Assembly (NCBI GenBank): GCA_029934095.1
Contig: JAOZMV010000022.1
Location: forward strand, 1 to 13,129
Direction of reading: 5' to 3'
Source of the DNA: Desulfuromusa sp.
Lineage (GTDB): Bacteria > Desulfobacterota > Desulfuromonadia > Desulfuromonadales > Geopsychrobacteraceae
Length of the DNA: 13,129 nt
The position numbers and the translations under genes were made by a program. Shown here piece after piece: positions 1 through 6,167 of the stretch; position 1 is the first letter of the stretch, and each line of letters starts with the position of its first letter. Under the pieces are notes generated by a model that searched no databases, was not told the DNA's origin, and saw only the letters and a program-made list of their open reading frames with translations.

Positions 1-580
1 AATCATAATCCTGCAAAGCATAAAAGATGTCAAAACCAGAGACCCAGAACAGAACGGCAATTCCAAGGGAGATAACCGGCCAACCGAGATCACCACGCAA
101 CGCCACCCAGGCACCAATCGGTGCAGCGGCAAGGCAGATCCCCAGAACCACATGGGCAAAATGGGTAAAACGTTTGCAATATGAGTAGAGGACAAAAAAT
201 CCAACCACAACTGGTGCTAATTTCAAGCAAAGGGGATTCAACATCCATGCAGCAAAAAGGAAGATGATGAGCGCCACCAGAATAAACAATGTTGCTTCCA
301 GAAACGACACCTTCCCCGCAGGGATATGGCGATCAGCAGTGCGTGGATTTTTGGCATCGATCTTTGCATCTATCAGCCGATTTAAACCCATCGCTGTGGT
401 TCGCGCCCCAACCATTGCCACACAAACCCAGAAAACCTGTCCAATACCGGGAGCCTTGCCACTTGCCAGTGAGGCCAGCACCACCCCCATCAGTGCAAAC
501 GGGAAAGCAAAGATTGTATGGGAGAATTTGATCATTTCCAGCAGGGATTTAAATTTCTCCCAAGCTTGTTTTTTATCCAT
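1..580 (-). CDS. ubiA: UbiA-family prenyltransferase (partial, C-terminal end outside window)
   Basis: Integral-membrane prenyltransferase that attaches a polyprenyl chain to an aromatic ring during quinone synthesis. The 193 visible residues carry the first Mg-diphosphate motif N67-R-x-x-D71-x3-D75 and the start of the second, D184-x-x-Y-x-x-Q-D191, both typical of the family, plus several hydrophobic segments (about 22-40, 96-115, 120-135, 143-160, 168-183). The ATG at 580-578 is preceded by AGAGAG at suitable distance and the N-terminus resembles family members. Family members are about 280-290 residues, so roughly 95 residues are missing beyond base 1. In anaerobic deltaproteobacteria the product is probably a menaquinone-pathway enzyme (the MqnP-like role of the futalosine route) rather than ubiquinone-specific; that is inference, and the symbol marks the family only. 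Confidence 0.93.
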   Translation of the reverse strand, partial: MDKKQAWEKFKSLLEMIKFSHTIFAFPFALMGVVLASLASGKAPGIGQVFWVCVAMVGARTTAMGLNRLIDAKIDAKNPRTADRHIPAGKVSFLEATLFILVALIIFLFAAWMLNPLCLKLAPVVVGFFVLYSYCKRFTHFAHVVLGICLAAAPIGAWVALRGDLGWPVISLGIAVLFWVSGFDIFYALQDYD

Positions 581-680
581 CACAGCAACTCTCTTTTTAA
601 CAATTTTTAACAAGAATAATGAAGCGGACAATTTACACCCTGACAAGTCATGGAACAAGGTCTTTCAGCCATTTGTTTCC

Positions 681-760
681 AGTAGTCTGTCAGGCTTTGC
701 GAATCGCAACGAAAAACTGACTGTTCGAGGGCAGATTCTTATAAAGTTTGACAGACTACT
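681..760. repeat. 12-bp perfect inverted repeat, arms 681-692 and 749-760
   Basis: AGTAGTCTGTCA at 681-692 is repeated exactly in inverted form at 749-760, with 56 bases between. The right arm overlaps the candidate -35 box of the downstream gene. It may be a pair of operator half-sites or a long-range hairpin; no regulator is recognisable. Confidence 0.5.
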
Positions 761-780
761 CACAGTCGGTCTGCTATGAT
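748..780 (+). promoter_or_regulatory. Candidate sigma-70 promoter of the yqaA-MFS operon
   Basis: A perfect -35 TTGACA at 748-753 is followed after 18 bases by TGCTAT (772-777); the overlapping extended -10 form TG-C-TATGAT ends at 780 but would be 21 bases away. Either would start transcription at about 784-788, essentially on the ATG at 788, so the message would be leaderless or nearly so. Confidence 0.4.
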
Positions 781-787
781 CCCTCCC

Positions 788-1258
788 ATGGCTGAATTTC
801 TCACTGAATATGGTCTCTGGTCACTCTTTTTCATCAGTTTCTGTGCCTCAACCCTGTTACCACTGGGATCTGAATGGTTGCTGGTTGCCCTGTTACTGCA
901 AGGGAGCAATCCCGTTGCAGCTGTTGTGGTTGCCACACTCGGCAATTCGCTCGGTTCCGGAACCAATTATCTGATCGGCTATTATGGCGGTGACTGGTTA
1001 CAGAAAAAGTTGCTCCGAATCGACAAGAAACAGCAACAGCGAGCTGAAGTATGGTTTAACCGTTATGGCATTTGGTCTCTACTGCTGGCATGGTTACCGG
1101 TTGTCGGCGATCCCCTCTGCCTGATCAGTGGGATGCTAAAAACTCCATTAATTCGCTTTTCTCTGTTGGTGACAGCTGGCAAGGGGTTACGTTATTCAGT
1201 CCTGACTCTACTTACTTTTCAGGGAGCAGAAATACTTGCGTATTCTGGACCAATCTGA
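788..1258 (+). CDS. yqaA: YqaA-like membrane protein (DedA/SNARE-associated superfamily)
   Basis: Small inner-membrane protein of unknown biochemical role, 156 residues. It resembles the YqaA family, itself related to DedA proteins thought to act in lipid or proton-coupled transport. Visible features are an N-terminal hydrophobic stretch with S-T-L-L-P-L-G-S-E, the central N-S-L-G-S-G-T-N-Y-L-I-G-Y segment typical of the family, a charged loop K-K-x-Q-Q-Q-R-A-E, then W-L-P-V-V-G-D-P. I chose the ATG at 788 because M-A-E-F-L begins as other YqaA proteins do; an in-frame ATG at 776 would add M-I-P-P. Neither start has a Shine-Dalgarno sequence. The TGA stop overlaps the next ATG (TGATG at 1256-1260), so the MFS gene is probably translationally coupled. 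Confidence 0.85.
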   Translation: MAEFLTEYGLWSLFFISFCASTLLPLGSEWLLVALLLQGSNPVAAVVVATLGNSLGSGTNYLIGYYGGDWLQKKLLRIDKKQQQRAEVWFNRYGIWSLLLAWLPVVGDPLCLISGMLKTPLIRFSLLVTAGKGLRYSVLTLLTFQGAEILAYSGPI

Positions 1259-2418
1259 TGCTTTACACCCCGGCATTTGCCGCCCTCTTTATTGCAAACC
1301 TTTTTCTGGTCGCCAGTTTTGCAACTTTTTTTCTATTTCCCCTGTTTATCACCGGCCATGGTGGCAGCCACCAGGATATCGGCATTATCATGGGCATATT
1401 TGCCCTGGCTTCAGCTCTCTGCCGTCCCTGGATTTCCGAAATGATAGATCGCCTTGGTCGCAAGCGCAGTTATACCATCGGCTGCACCATCATGACCCTC
1501 ATACCACTGTTGTATTTACTGTTGCAAGGAACGCTCTCAGACTATTATCTGTTTCTGTTGCTCCTCCGTATCATTCACGGTATTGGGCTGGCCATCTGCT
1601 TTACGGCAATATTTACTTTCATTGTCGATCTGATCCCGGTCAGTCGTTTGAACGAAGGGATCGGCATGTTCGGGACATCCGGGTTGATCGGCATGGCGAT
1701 CGGTCCACTGATTGCCGAGCCGATATTGCAAAAATTCGGCTTCCCCGCTTTTTTCCTCACCGCTTCCGGGCTGGCTGGCGCAGCCTTACTGCTGCAGTCA
1801 CCCATCAGCGACAAACACCACCTGCAACAGGCAGAGATAGAACCCTCACCATCGTTCTTCTCCCTGCTGAAAACCCGTAAACAATTAGTTAGCGGAGGGC
1901 TCGCTTTGCTGTTTGGCTTTGGTTTGGCTGCCACAGTAAACTTTATTGCTCCATTTGCTCAAGAACGGGAACTCAGCTACATATCAACCTACTATCTTGC
2001 CTATTCCTTTGCGGCAGTCGGCGTCCGTTTTCTCGCTGGACGAATGGCTGATCGGATTGGTGAAAATCAGATAATCCCCTGGGGACTGTCTCTTGCCGCA
2101 GGAGGACTGCTGTTGGTTCCACTGGTTCATGGTAATCTATTATTACTGATTGTTGGTTTTATTTTCGGAATCGGTCATGGACTGTTGTTTCCTGCCCTGA
2201 ATGCTATGGCGGTGCGGAATGAACCTTATGCAGTACGTGGCAAAGTGACTGGAATTTTTACCGGGGGAATTGATGCTGGAGTCTTTTGTGGCGCCATGAT
2301 CCTGGGAGTGATTGGCGAGATGGCAGGATTTACAGCTCTCTTTATTTGTGCCGGATTGACTGTCCTGAGCGGACTCTATTTGTTCCGCATGAAACCTGAC
2401 TACAACTTGAAACGATAA
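1258..2418 (+). CDS. Major facilitator superfamily transporter
   Basis: Twelve-helix inner-membrane secondary transporter of 386 residues, a normal MFS length. The loop between helices 2 and 3 carries motif A in the form D-R-L-G-R-K-R, and a degenerate second copy, G-R-M-A-D-R-I-G, begins the C-terminal half as expected from the duplicated MFS fold. The open frame extends further upstream inside the yqaA-like gene, but the ATG at 1258, sharing one base with that gene's stop, gives the normal N-terminus directly before helix 1. Substrate is not deducible; the sequence looks most like drug/sugar efflux-type MFS proteins. The coupled yqaA-like partner suggests an envelope-related export role, which is inference only. 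Confidence 0.9.
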   Translation: MLYTPAFAALFIANLFLVASFATFFLFPLFITGHGGSHQDIGIIMGIFALASALCRPWISEMIDRLGRKRSYTIGCTIMTLIPLLYLLLQGTLSDYYLFLLLLRIIHGIGLAICFTAIFTFIVDLIPVSRLNEGIGMFGTSGLIGMAIGPLIAEPILQKFGFPAFFLTASGLAGAALLLQSPISDKHHLQQAEIEPSPSFFSLLKTRKQLVSGGLALLFGFGLAATVNFIAPFAQERELSYISTYYLAYSFAAVGVRFLAGRMADRIGENQIIPWGLSLAAGGLLLVPLVHGNLLLLIVGFIFGIGHGLLFPALNAMAVRNEPYAVRGKVTGIFTGGIDAGVFCGAMILGVIGEMAGFTALFICAGLTVLSGLYLFRMKPDYNLKR

Positions 2419-2482
2419 ATAAAGCCCTCCCCTTTCTCCCGCTCTGTCGTTCCCGGCAGACCGGAGCCGTTACTATAAGTCA

Positions 2483-3382
2483 TCAACTCGCCTCTGCATC
2501 AACTCCTAGAAATTGCTTCCAGAAAAACTGCAGGGTTCCCTGCGCCTGATTATTGACCGGCACATCGATCAACTTTTCCGACAGGGTATTTAAAGCTTGT
2601 GCCACCTTATGATCTGGATAGAGATCGACCATAACCTGCTGCTGACGCACCGATTCATGTATTTTTCGGTCAAAGGGGATACAACCTAGATAATCGAGAA
2701 AAATATCGAGATAGCGTCCCGAAACCATGGTCAACTTCTCAAAAACATCCAAACCCTCAGCCGTACCCCGTGTTTCATTAACCACCAATAAAAACCGTTT
2801 TTGATGGTACTGGGTCGAAAGCAGTTTCATCAGGGCATAGGCATCGGTCATTGCTGTTGGTTCCGGAGTCGTCACTACCAGAATATCCTGGGCAGCTACG
2901 TTAAAATAGGTGACATTATCGGAGAGACCTGATTCTGTATCGATTAATACCACGTCAAAATGCTCTTGAAGAGCATCCAGCGAATCGATCAGTCGCATCT
3001 TCAGTTGACCATCAAGACGGGTGTACTGTTGTACTCCAGATCCGGCCGGAAGAATCTTTAAACCATAAGGCCCTTCGACCATCACCTCTTCCAGAGTCTT
3101 CTCACCATTAAAAAAATGATTTAAGTTGTACTCCGGTAAAATACCAAGAACCACATCTATATTTGCCAGACTCAGGTTGGCATCAATGATCAAAACCTTT
3201 TTTCCCTGTTTGGCTAAAGAGACAGCAATATTAGAAACTACAACCGTTTTTCCAACCCCCCCTTTACCACTGGTAATTGACAAAACCCGGGTCATTGGTA
3301 TCTGTAGTTCAGCACTCCCCTCAGCCAACGGACTCTGCATACTCCTCAATACTCCAGCTTGATCTGTAACGACTTTTATCAC
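2483..3382 (-). CDS. flhG: FlhG/FleN-type MinD-like ATPase (isolated copy)
   Basis: P-loop ATPase of the MinD/ParA (SIMIBI) class, 299 residues. FlhG sets number and position of flagella with the GTPase FlhF. The N-terminus contains D7-Q-A-G-V-L-R13, an exact match to the DQAxxLR motif by which FlhG stimulates FlhF. The deviant Walker A motif is K40-G-G-V-G-K-T46, followed by I-I-D67-A-N-L-S-L-A-N-I-D, and the switch/Walker B region is V-L-I-D148-T-E-S-G; T-D-A-Y-A-L-M-K also fits FlhG. Start is GTG at 3382-3380, preceded by GGAGG with 8-base spacing. No flhF, fliA or other flagellar gene adjoins it, which is unusual. Two substitutions against common FlhG sequence are visible: D-A-N-L-S for D-A-D-L-G, and D-T-E-S-G for D-T-G-A-G. 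It may therefore be a paralogue controlling another polar structure. Confidence 0.85.
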   Translation of the reverse strand: MIKVVTDQAGVLRSMQSPLAEGSAELQIPMTRVLSITSGKGGVGKTVVVSNIAVSLAKQGKKVLIIDANLSLANIDVVLGILPEYNLNHFFNGEKTLEEVMVEGPYGLKILPAGSGVQQYTRLDGQLKMRLIDSLDALQEHFDVVLIDTESGLSDNVTYFNVAAQDILVVTTPEPTAMTDAYALMKLLSTQYHQKRFLLVVNETRGTAEGLDVFEKLTMVSGRYLDIFLDYLGCIPFDRKIHESVRQQQVMVDLYPDHKVAQALNTLSEKLIDVPVNNQAQGTLQFFWKQFLGVDAEAS

Positions 3383-3565
3383 ACTGTCAGCCTCCGTAAT
3401 TTTTTCTGCCGTTCAGCAACCATTTCAGGCTCTCTTTGCAACTGTGACCGTAGCATTGCACAGATCCACCTGCTGCCCGGTATCCTCACTGATGAGCTTT
3501 AATAGCACGTAGGATTCAAGAACAAATCGAGTATTATAAAAAATTTCCTACTTCTGGATATCCAG

Positions 3566-3673
3566 TCAAGTGATTGGAACTGCAGCCTGAGCAGTCATTG
3601 TCACGCTCATAAAAAACAACAGCAAAAACAACAGTAGCCCGATGATCCTCACAATTTTAATCGGATATTGCAT
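3566..3673 (-). CDS. Small hydrophobic or secreted peptide, 35 residues (possible remnant of a longer gene)
   Basis: Short ORF with a good ribosome site, GGAGG 5 bases before the ATG at 3673. The peptide is basic at its start (Q-Y-P-I-K-I-V-R), has a strong hydrophobic core (residues 10-24) and ends in T-A-Q-A-A-V-P-I-T, so it looks like a Sec signal peptide with an A-Q-A cleavage site and almost no mature part, or a single-span membrane peptide. A sigma-54-like site lies about 45 bases upstream and flhG follows. In the same frame beyond the TGA, after five codons and a TAG, a further 40 codons stay open to a TGA at 3425-3427, with plausible protein-like composition. That pattern allows a decayed gene for an 82-codon secreted protein. 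No homologue is recognised. Confidence 0.4.
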   Translation of the reverse strand: MQYPIKIVRIIGLLLFLLLFFMSVTMTAQAAVPIT

Positions 3674-3717
3674 CCACGCCTCCAGCAACTATTTATTCAC
3701 ATTCGGAGATCTTCATA

Positions 3718-3733
3718 AGCGAGAACTGTGCCA
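3718..3733 (-). promoter_or_regulatory. Sigma-54-like (-24/-12) promoter facing the small peptide and flhG
   Basis: Read on the minus strand the site is TGGCACAGTTCTCGCT: a perfect -24 element TGGCAC and a -12 element TCGCT (consensus TTGCW), with exactly ten bases between the GG and GC dinucleotides. Transcription would start at about 3706, giving a leader of roughly 33 bases to the peptide ATG. Sigma-54 control is common for flagellar and pilus genes in deltaproteobacteria. No enhancer-binding site was identified. Confidence 0.45.
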
Positions 3734-3901
3734 GAAAAGACAAACCACCCCAACCTGTTGAATTAAGACCATTTATTGGCGAACAGAACTAACCAAGAGT
3801 GGCAGGGGAGTGACCGAAACAAAAAAAGACATGATTTTGACAGAATAAAGTACCCCTGAAACATTGACCATTTTTTCTAACTGGACAGAAATTTTAAGAG
3901 G

Positions 3902-3931
3902 TTGCCCGATTTTCTCGTTTCAGGTTATGAT
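3902..3931 (+). promoter_or_regulatory. Sigma-70 promoter of the selenoprotein candidate
   Basis: -35 TTGCCC (3902-3907, four of six consensus bases), 18-base spacer, -10 TATGAT (3926-3931, five of six). Predicted start near 3938, leaving a leader of about 23 bases that contains only the Shine-Dalgarno sequence AAGGAG at 3948-3953. Confidence 0.55.
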
Positions 3932-3960
3932 GCGCTGATAAATTAAGAAGGAGAAACAAC

Positions 3961-4128
3961 ATGGATTGGTTTTATTTTCTGGGAATTATTGTTGTCTGGT
4001 ACGTTCTGAACCGCTGGATTTTGCCACGGATGGGGATTCAAACATGAATGTCCGGTAGCTGTGAGCTTCCGCGTGACGGAGAGCAAAAAACTGACCCGAA
4101 CAGTTCTGGGGTGAGTAAAGAAAAATGA
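3961..4128 (+). CDS. Probable small membrane selenoprotein (in-frame UGA = Sec29)
   Basis: ORF of 55 residues if the TGA at 4045-4047 is read as selenocysteine, or 28 residues if it is a stop. AAGGAG lies 7 bases before the ATG. Residues 3-21 form one hydrophobic, Trp-rich membrane segment (W-F-Y-F-L-G-I-I-V-V-W-Y-V-L), followed by R-W-I-L-P-R-M-G-I-Q-T, then U29-M-S-G-S-C34 and a polar tail rich in Lys, Asp and Ser that ends at TGA 4126-4128. A U-x4-C pair after a membrane anchor suggests a redox or metal site near the membrane face. Supporting evidence: the frame stays open after the UGA, a hairpin suitable as a bacterial SECIS follows it, and a rho-independent terminator begins 12 bases after the second stop, not after the first. 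I recognise no named family. Selenocysteine use is known in Desulfuromonadales, but no sel genes are in this window. The alternative is an ordinary 28-residue membrane peptide. Confidence 0.68.
4065..4084 (+). promoter_or_regulatory. SECIS-like hairpin downstream of the in-frame UGA
   Basis: The 5' arm GCTTCCG (4065-4071) pairs with CGGAG (4077-4081) and GC (4083-4084), with A4082 bulged and one G-U pair; the 5-base loop is CGTGA (4072-4076). Twenty-four bases separate the UGA from the loop, and a G is the second loop base. Both fit what is known of bacterial SECIS elements (loop about 16-37 bases from the UGA, G among the first two loop bases). Folding was done by eye. Confidence 0.55.
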
Positions 4129-4139
4129 GATTTAAATTG

Positions 4140-4170
4140 AAGGTCGCTTGAAAGAGCGACCTTTTTTATT
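4140..4170 (+). terminator. Rho-independent terminator of the selenoprotein unit
   Basis: Stem AGGTCGCT (4141-4148) / AGCGACCT (4155-4162), extended by A4140-T4163, loop TGAAAG, followed by a run of T to 4167. It lies 12 bases after the stop at 4128. Confidence 0.92.
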
Positions 4171-4171
4171 G

Positions 4172-4187
4172 GGGGGTCCGTACCCCC
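4172..4187. repeat. Small G/C hairpin after the terminator
   Basis: GGGGGT and ACCCCC flank the 4-base loop CCGT. No T-run follows on either strand, so it is not an obvious terminator; it may help stop transcripts converging from the cardiolipin synthase side. Confidence 0.4.
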
Positions 4188-4282
4188 AAAACTATATCCT
4201 TAGCAACTATTTGCCATTACTTAAGGGTAATACTCACCAGCAAAACATCATCTTTAAACCCCTCATCCGCATAGACTTCAGC

Positions 4283-5701
4283 CTATAGGTAGGGTGAAAA
4301 TAACCGGCAAAAAGAGTCCCGTAACCGCGACGGCAGGGAACGGCCATCCATATCTTCAAGGGAAACTTCACGGGCCTGTTCACGGGATCGGTCAAAGTGG
4401 TGAATCAGCTCCGTAACTGTTTCCGTATCAAAGACTTCCACATTAAACTCAAAATTCAAACGCAAACTGCGCGGATCAATATTAGCAGACCCGATCAGGG
4501 CATATTCGTCATCGATCAGCAGAAATTTACTGTGGATAAAGGGGGGTGGCTGGAAATAGATATGGGCATTGTGCTCAAGTAATTCAAACAGCAGAGCATT
4601 TGTGGCCCAGGCAACATAAGGGAGGTTGTTCTGTTTGGGCAGAAGAATATCGACCTGCACTCCCCGGAGAGCGGCAGTATTGATCGCCGCAAGCTGCGCG
4701 CGGCTGGGAAGAAAGTAAGGGGTCATAATCCGAATATGGGATTTTGCACAGGCCAAGGCACCGATGAGGATCCAGTTGAGCTTTTCATGCTGTTCATTAG
4801 GACCAGCACTGATCCCACGGCAACAGGCATTGCCTACGACAGGTGAAGCTGGCCAGTCATGTGGCTCGCGCTTTTGATCTGTTGCATAATGCCAGTCTTC
4901 CATAAAGGCATCGCGTAACTGCTCACAGATTGGTCCCTCGAAGCGAAAGTGAATATCAACAATCCGACCCGGTGTGTTCCTGGCCAGAGCCATATGTCGA
5001 TCACGAATATTCATTCCACCGGTAAAGCTGAAACTATTATCAACAATCAATAATTTACGATGATTTCGCAGATTAAAGTAAAAACTGCCCAGAAGGGTAA
5101 AAGGTAGAAATACAGCGGTTTTGACTTTGGTTCCACGAAATATGCGGCGGATCTTTTTAAAAGAGTAAAGTTCACCGAAAGCATCTATCAATACTCTGAC
5201 ATCAACGCCTCTTTCTGCTACAGCAATCAATTCCCCGGCAAACTGTTGTCCGATCTGATCCGATTTCAGTATGTAGCTGGACAAAAAGACCGATTCCTTT
5301 GCCTGGTTGATTGCGTCCAACATGGCTGGATAGGTTTGTTCGCCATTGTAGAGAACGGTGATTCTGTTGCCAAAAGTAAGAGGGCGTCGGGTCACGGCAT
5401 CAGAGAGTTTGATCAGCGTCTGGCTGGTACTGGTGACAGGAAAGTTCTCTATGTGTTGCTGCGGTGCTGGCTGATCAACATGCAGCCAGTGCATCCCCTG
5501 CCCTTGTTCCTGAATTGCCCGGGAGCGGGTACGGATTCGATTGACACCTAACAACCAATATAGGAGTGGGCCGACACCCGGAACTGCCAGGCAGGTAATG
5601 ATCCAGCCAACTGCTGCTCGCGGGTCACGTTTGGTCAACAACGCATGTCCGGCAGACAAAAGCGAGAAGAGCAAAAGGATGGCCAGCAACAGAGTCAGCA
5701 T
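4283..5701 (-). CDS. cls: Cardiolipin synthase (phospholipase D superfamily)
   Basis: Membrane enzyme that joins two phosphatidylglycerol molecules into cardiolipin and glycerol, 472 residues, the normal bacterial length. Two N-terminal hydrophobic segments (about 1-20 and 32-53) form the PLDc_N anchor. Both catalytic HKD motifs are intact: H214-R-K216-x4-D221 with downstream G-G-M-N, and H390-S-K392-x4-D397 with G-S-A-N. The end R-L-F-S-P-Y-L matches the usual C-terminal pattern, so the TAG at 4285-4283 is the true stop. AGGAG lies 4 bases before the ATG. The zinc-ribbon gene ends 27 bases upstream in the same direction, so the two are probably one operon read from the promoter at 6114-6142. 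Confidence 0.95.
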   Translation of the reverse strand: MLTLLLAILLLFSLLSAGHALLTKRDPRAAVGWIITCLAVPGVGPLLYWLLGVNRIRTRSRAIQEQGQGMHWLHVDQPAPQQHIENFPVTSTSQTLIKLSDAVTRRPLTFGNRITVLYNGEQTYPAMLDAINQAKESVFLSSYILKSDQIGQQFAGELIAVAERGVDVRVLIDAFGELYSFKKIRRIFRGTKVKTAVFLPFTLLGSFYFNLRNHRKLLIVDNSFSFTGGMNIRDRHMALARNTPGRIVDIHFRFEGPICEQLRDAFMEDWHYATDQKREPHDWPASPVVGNACCRGISAGPNEQHEKLNWILIGALACAKSHIRIMTPYFLPSRAQLAAINTAALRGVQVDILLPKQNNLPYVAWATNALLFELLEHNAHIYFQPPPFIHSKFLLIDDEYALIGSANIDPRSLRLNFEFNVEVFDTETVTELIHHFDRSREQAREVSLEDMDGRSLPSRLRDSFCRLFSPYL

Positions 5702-5728
5702 GCGTCTCCTGGGGTATGAAGGGTGCGT

Positions 5729-6061
5729 CTAGCGTAGTGTTGTCCCGCAGCGGGGACAGGTCAGAACGGTATTGGTGGAAACCTTTTCACCACAGGTTGG
5801 GCAGTTGAACCAATGGTGGCAAAAACGACATTGTTGCTCTGATAATCCCTGCTTTTTTTTACATTTGGGACACCGACGATACATTTTTCGACCGTTGAGA
5901 TAATCCTCAAAAAAGAGACCACAACGGGGGCATTCGGTTGCTCCTGGTTTCACTGTCGCTTCACAACCGGGAATTGGGCACTTAAAGACAGTTTTACAGT
6001 TGCTGCACCAGTATTCTCCCTTGAGGGGGGCCTCACATTTTTGACATCGTTTAATAGCCAT
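5729..6061 (-). CDS. Small protein with four zinc ribbons
   Basis: 110-residue cytoplasmic protein made almost wholly of zinc-binding modules. Eight cysteine pairs form four ribbons: C6-x2-C9/C19-x2-C22, C28-x4-C33/C44-x2-C47, C64-x2-C67/C78-x2-C81 and C87-x2-C90/C102-x2-C105, with a basic linker (about 54-63) between the second and third. The ribbons resemble double zinc-ribbon domains that mediate protein or nucleic-acid contacts; no catalytic residues are visible. GGAG precedes the ATG at 6 bases. It is the first gene of a probable operon with cls. Function unknown; an adaptor or regulatory role is a guess. Confidence 0.82.
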   Translation of the reverse strand: MAIKRCQKCEAPLKGEYWCSNCKTVFKCPIPGCEATVKPGATECPRCGLFFEDYLNGRKMYRRCPKCKKKQGLSEQQCRFCHHWFNCPTCGEKVSTNTVLTCPRCGTTLR

Positions 6062-6113
6062 TATTTGCTCCAGAATCTGAACTGATGGTTTACCGTTCCC
6101 TTTGCTGACTCAC

Positions 6114-6142
6114 ATCATAGTTGACAAAAGCGGGATTGCCAA
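6114..6142 (-). promoter_or_regulatory. Sigma-70 promoter of the zinc-ribbon/cls operon
   Basis: On the minus strand: -35 TTGGCA (6142-6137, five of six), 17-base spacer, -10 TATGAT (6119-6114, five of six). Start of transcription is expected near 6107, about 45 bases before the ATG at 6061. Confidence 0.6.
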
Positions 6143-6167
6143 GGGAAAGGCTAACCGAAAATAGTTT

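Larger units (their letters stand above)
3383..3960. other. Long intergenic region between flhG and the selenoprotein candidate
   Basis: These 578 bases separate divergent units. They contain the 35-codon peptide ORF and its possible decayed extension (3425-3673, minus), a TATAAT at 3533-3538 (minus) without a matching -35, the sigma-54-like site (3718-3733, minus) and the promoter at 3902-3931 (plus). I see nothing more in 3734-3900; TTGACA at 3837-3842 has no convincing -10 partner. Confidence 0.5.

Noticed and set aside
264..779. Plus-strand open frame of 171 codons
   Set aside because: It lies opposite the UbiA gene, whose conserved motifs are on the minus strand; it has no ribosome site or recognisable domain.
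2419..2482. Possible terminator CTGTCG/CGGCAG between the converging MFS and flhG genes
   Set aside because: Six-pair stem with a G-U pair and no T-run on either strand; too weak to call.
3555..3566. Palindrome CTGGATATCCAG directly after the small peptide's TGA as a SECIS or operator
   Set aside because: Its loop would be only five bases from the TGA, too near for a SECIS, and a single 12-bp palindrome has no promoter context.
4219..4285. In-frame continuation of about 21 codons after the cls TAG stop, which could suggest amber read-through
   Set aside because: Cls already ends with the usual R-L-F-S-P-x-L pattern, and other genes here (znuB, the zinc-ribbon gene) use TAG as an ordinary stop. 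The continuation is best explained by chance.
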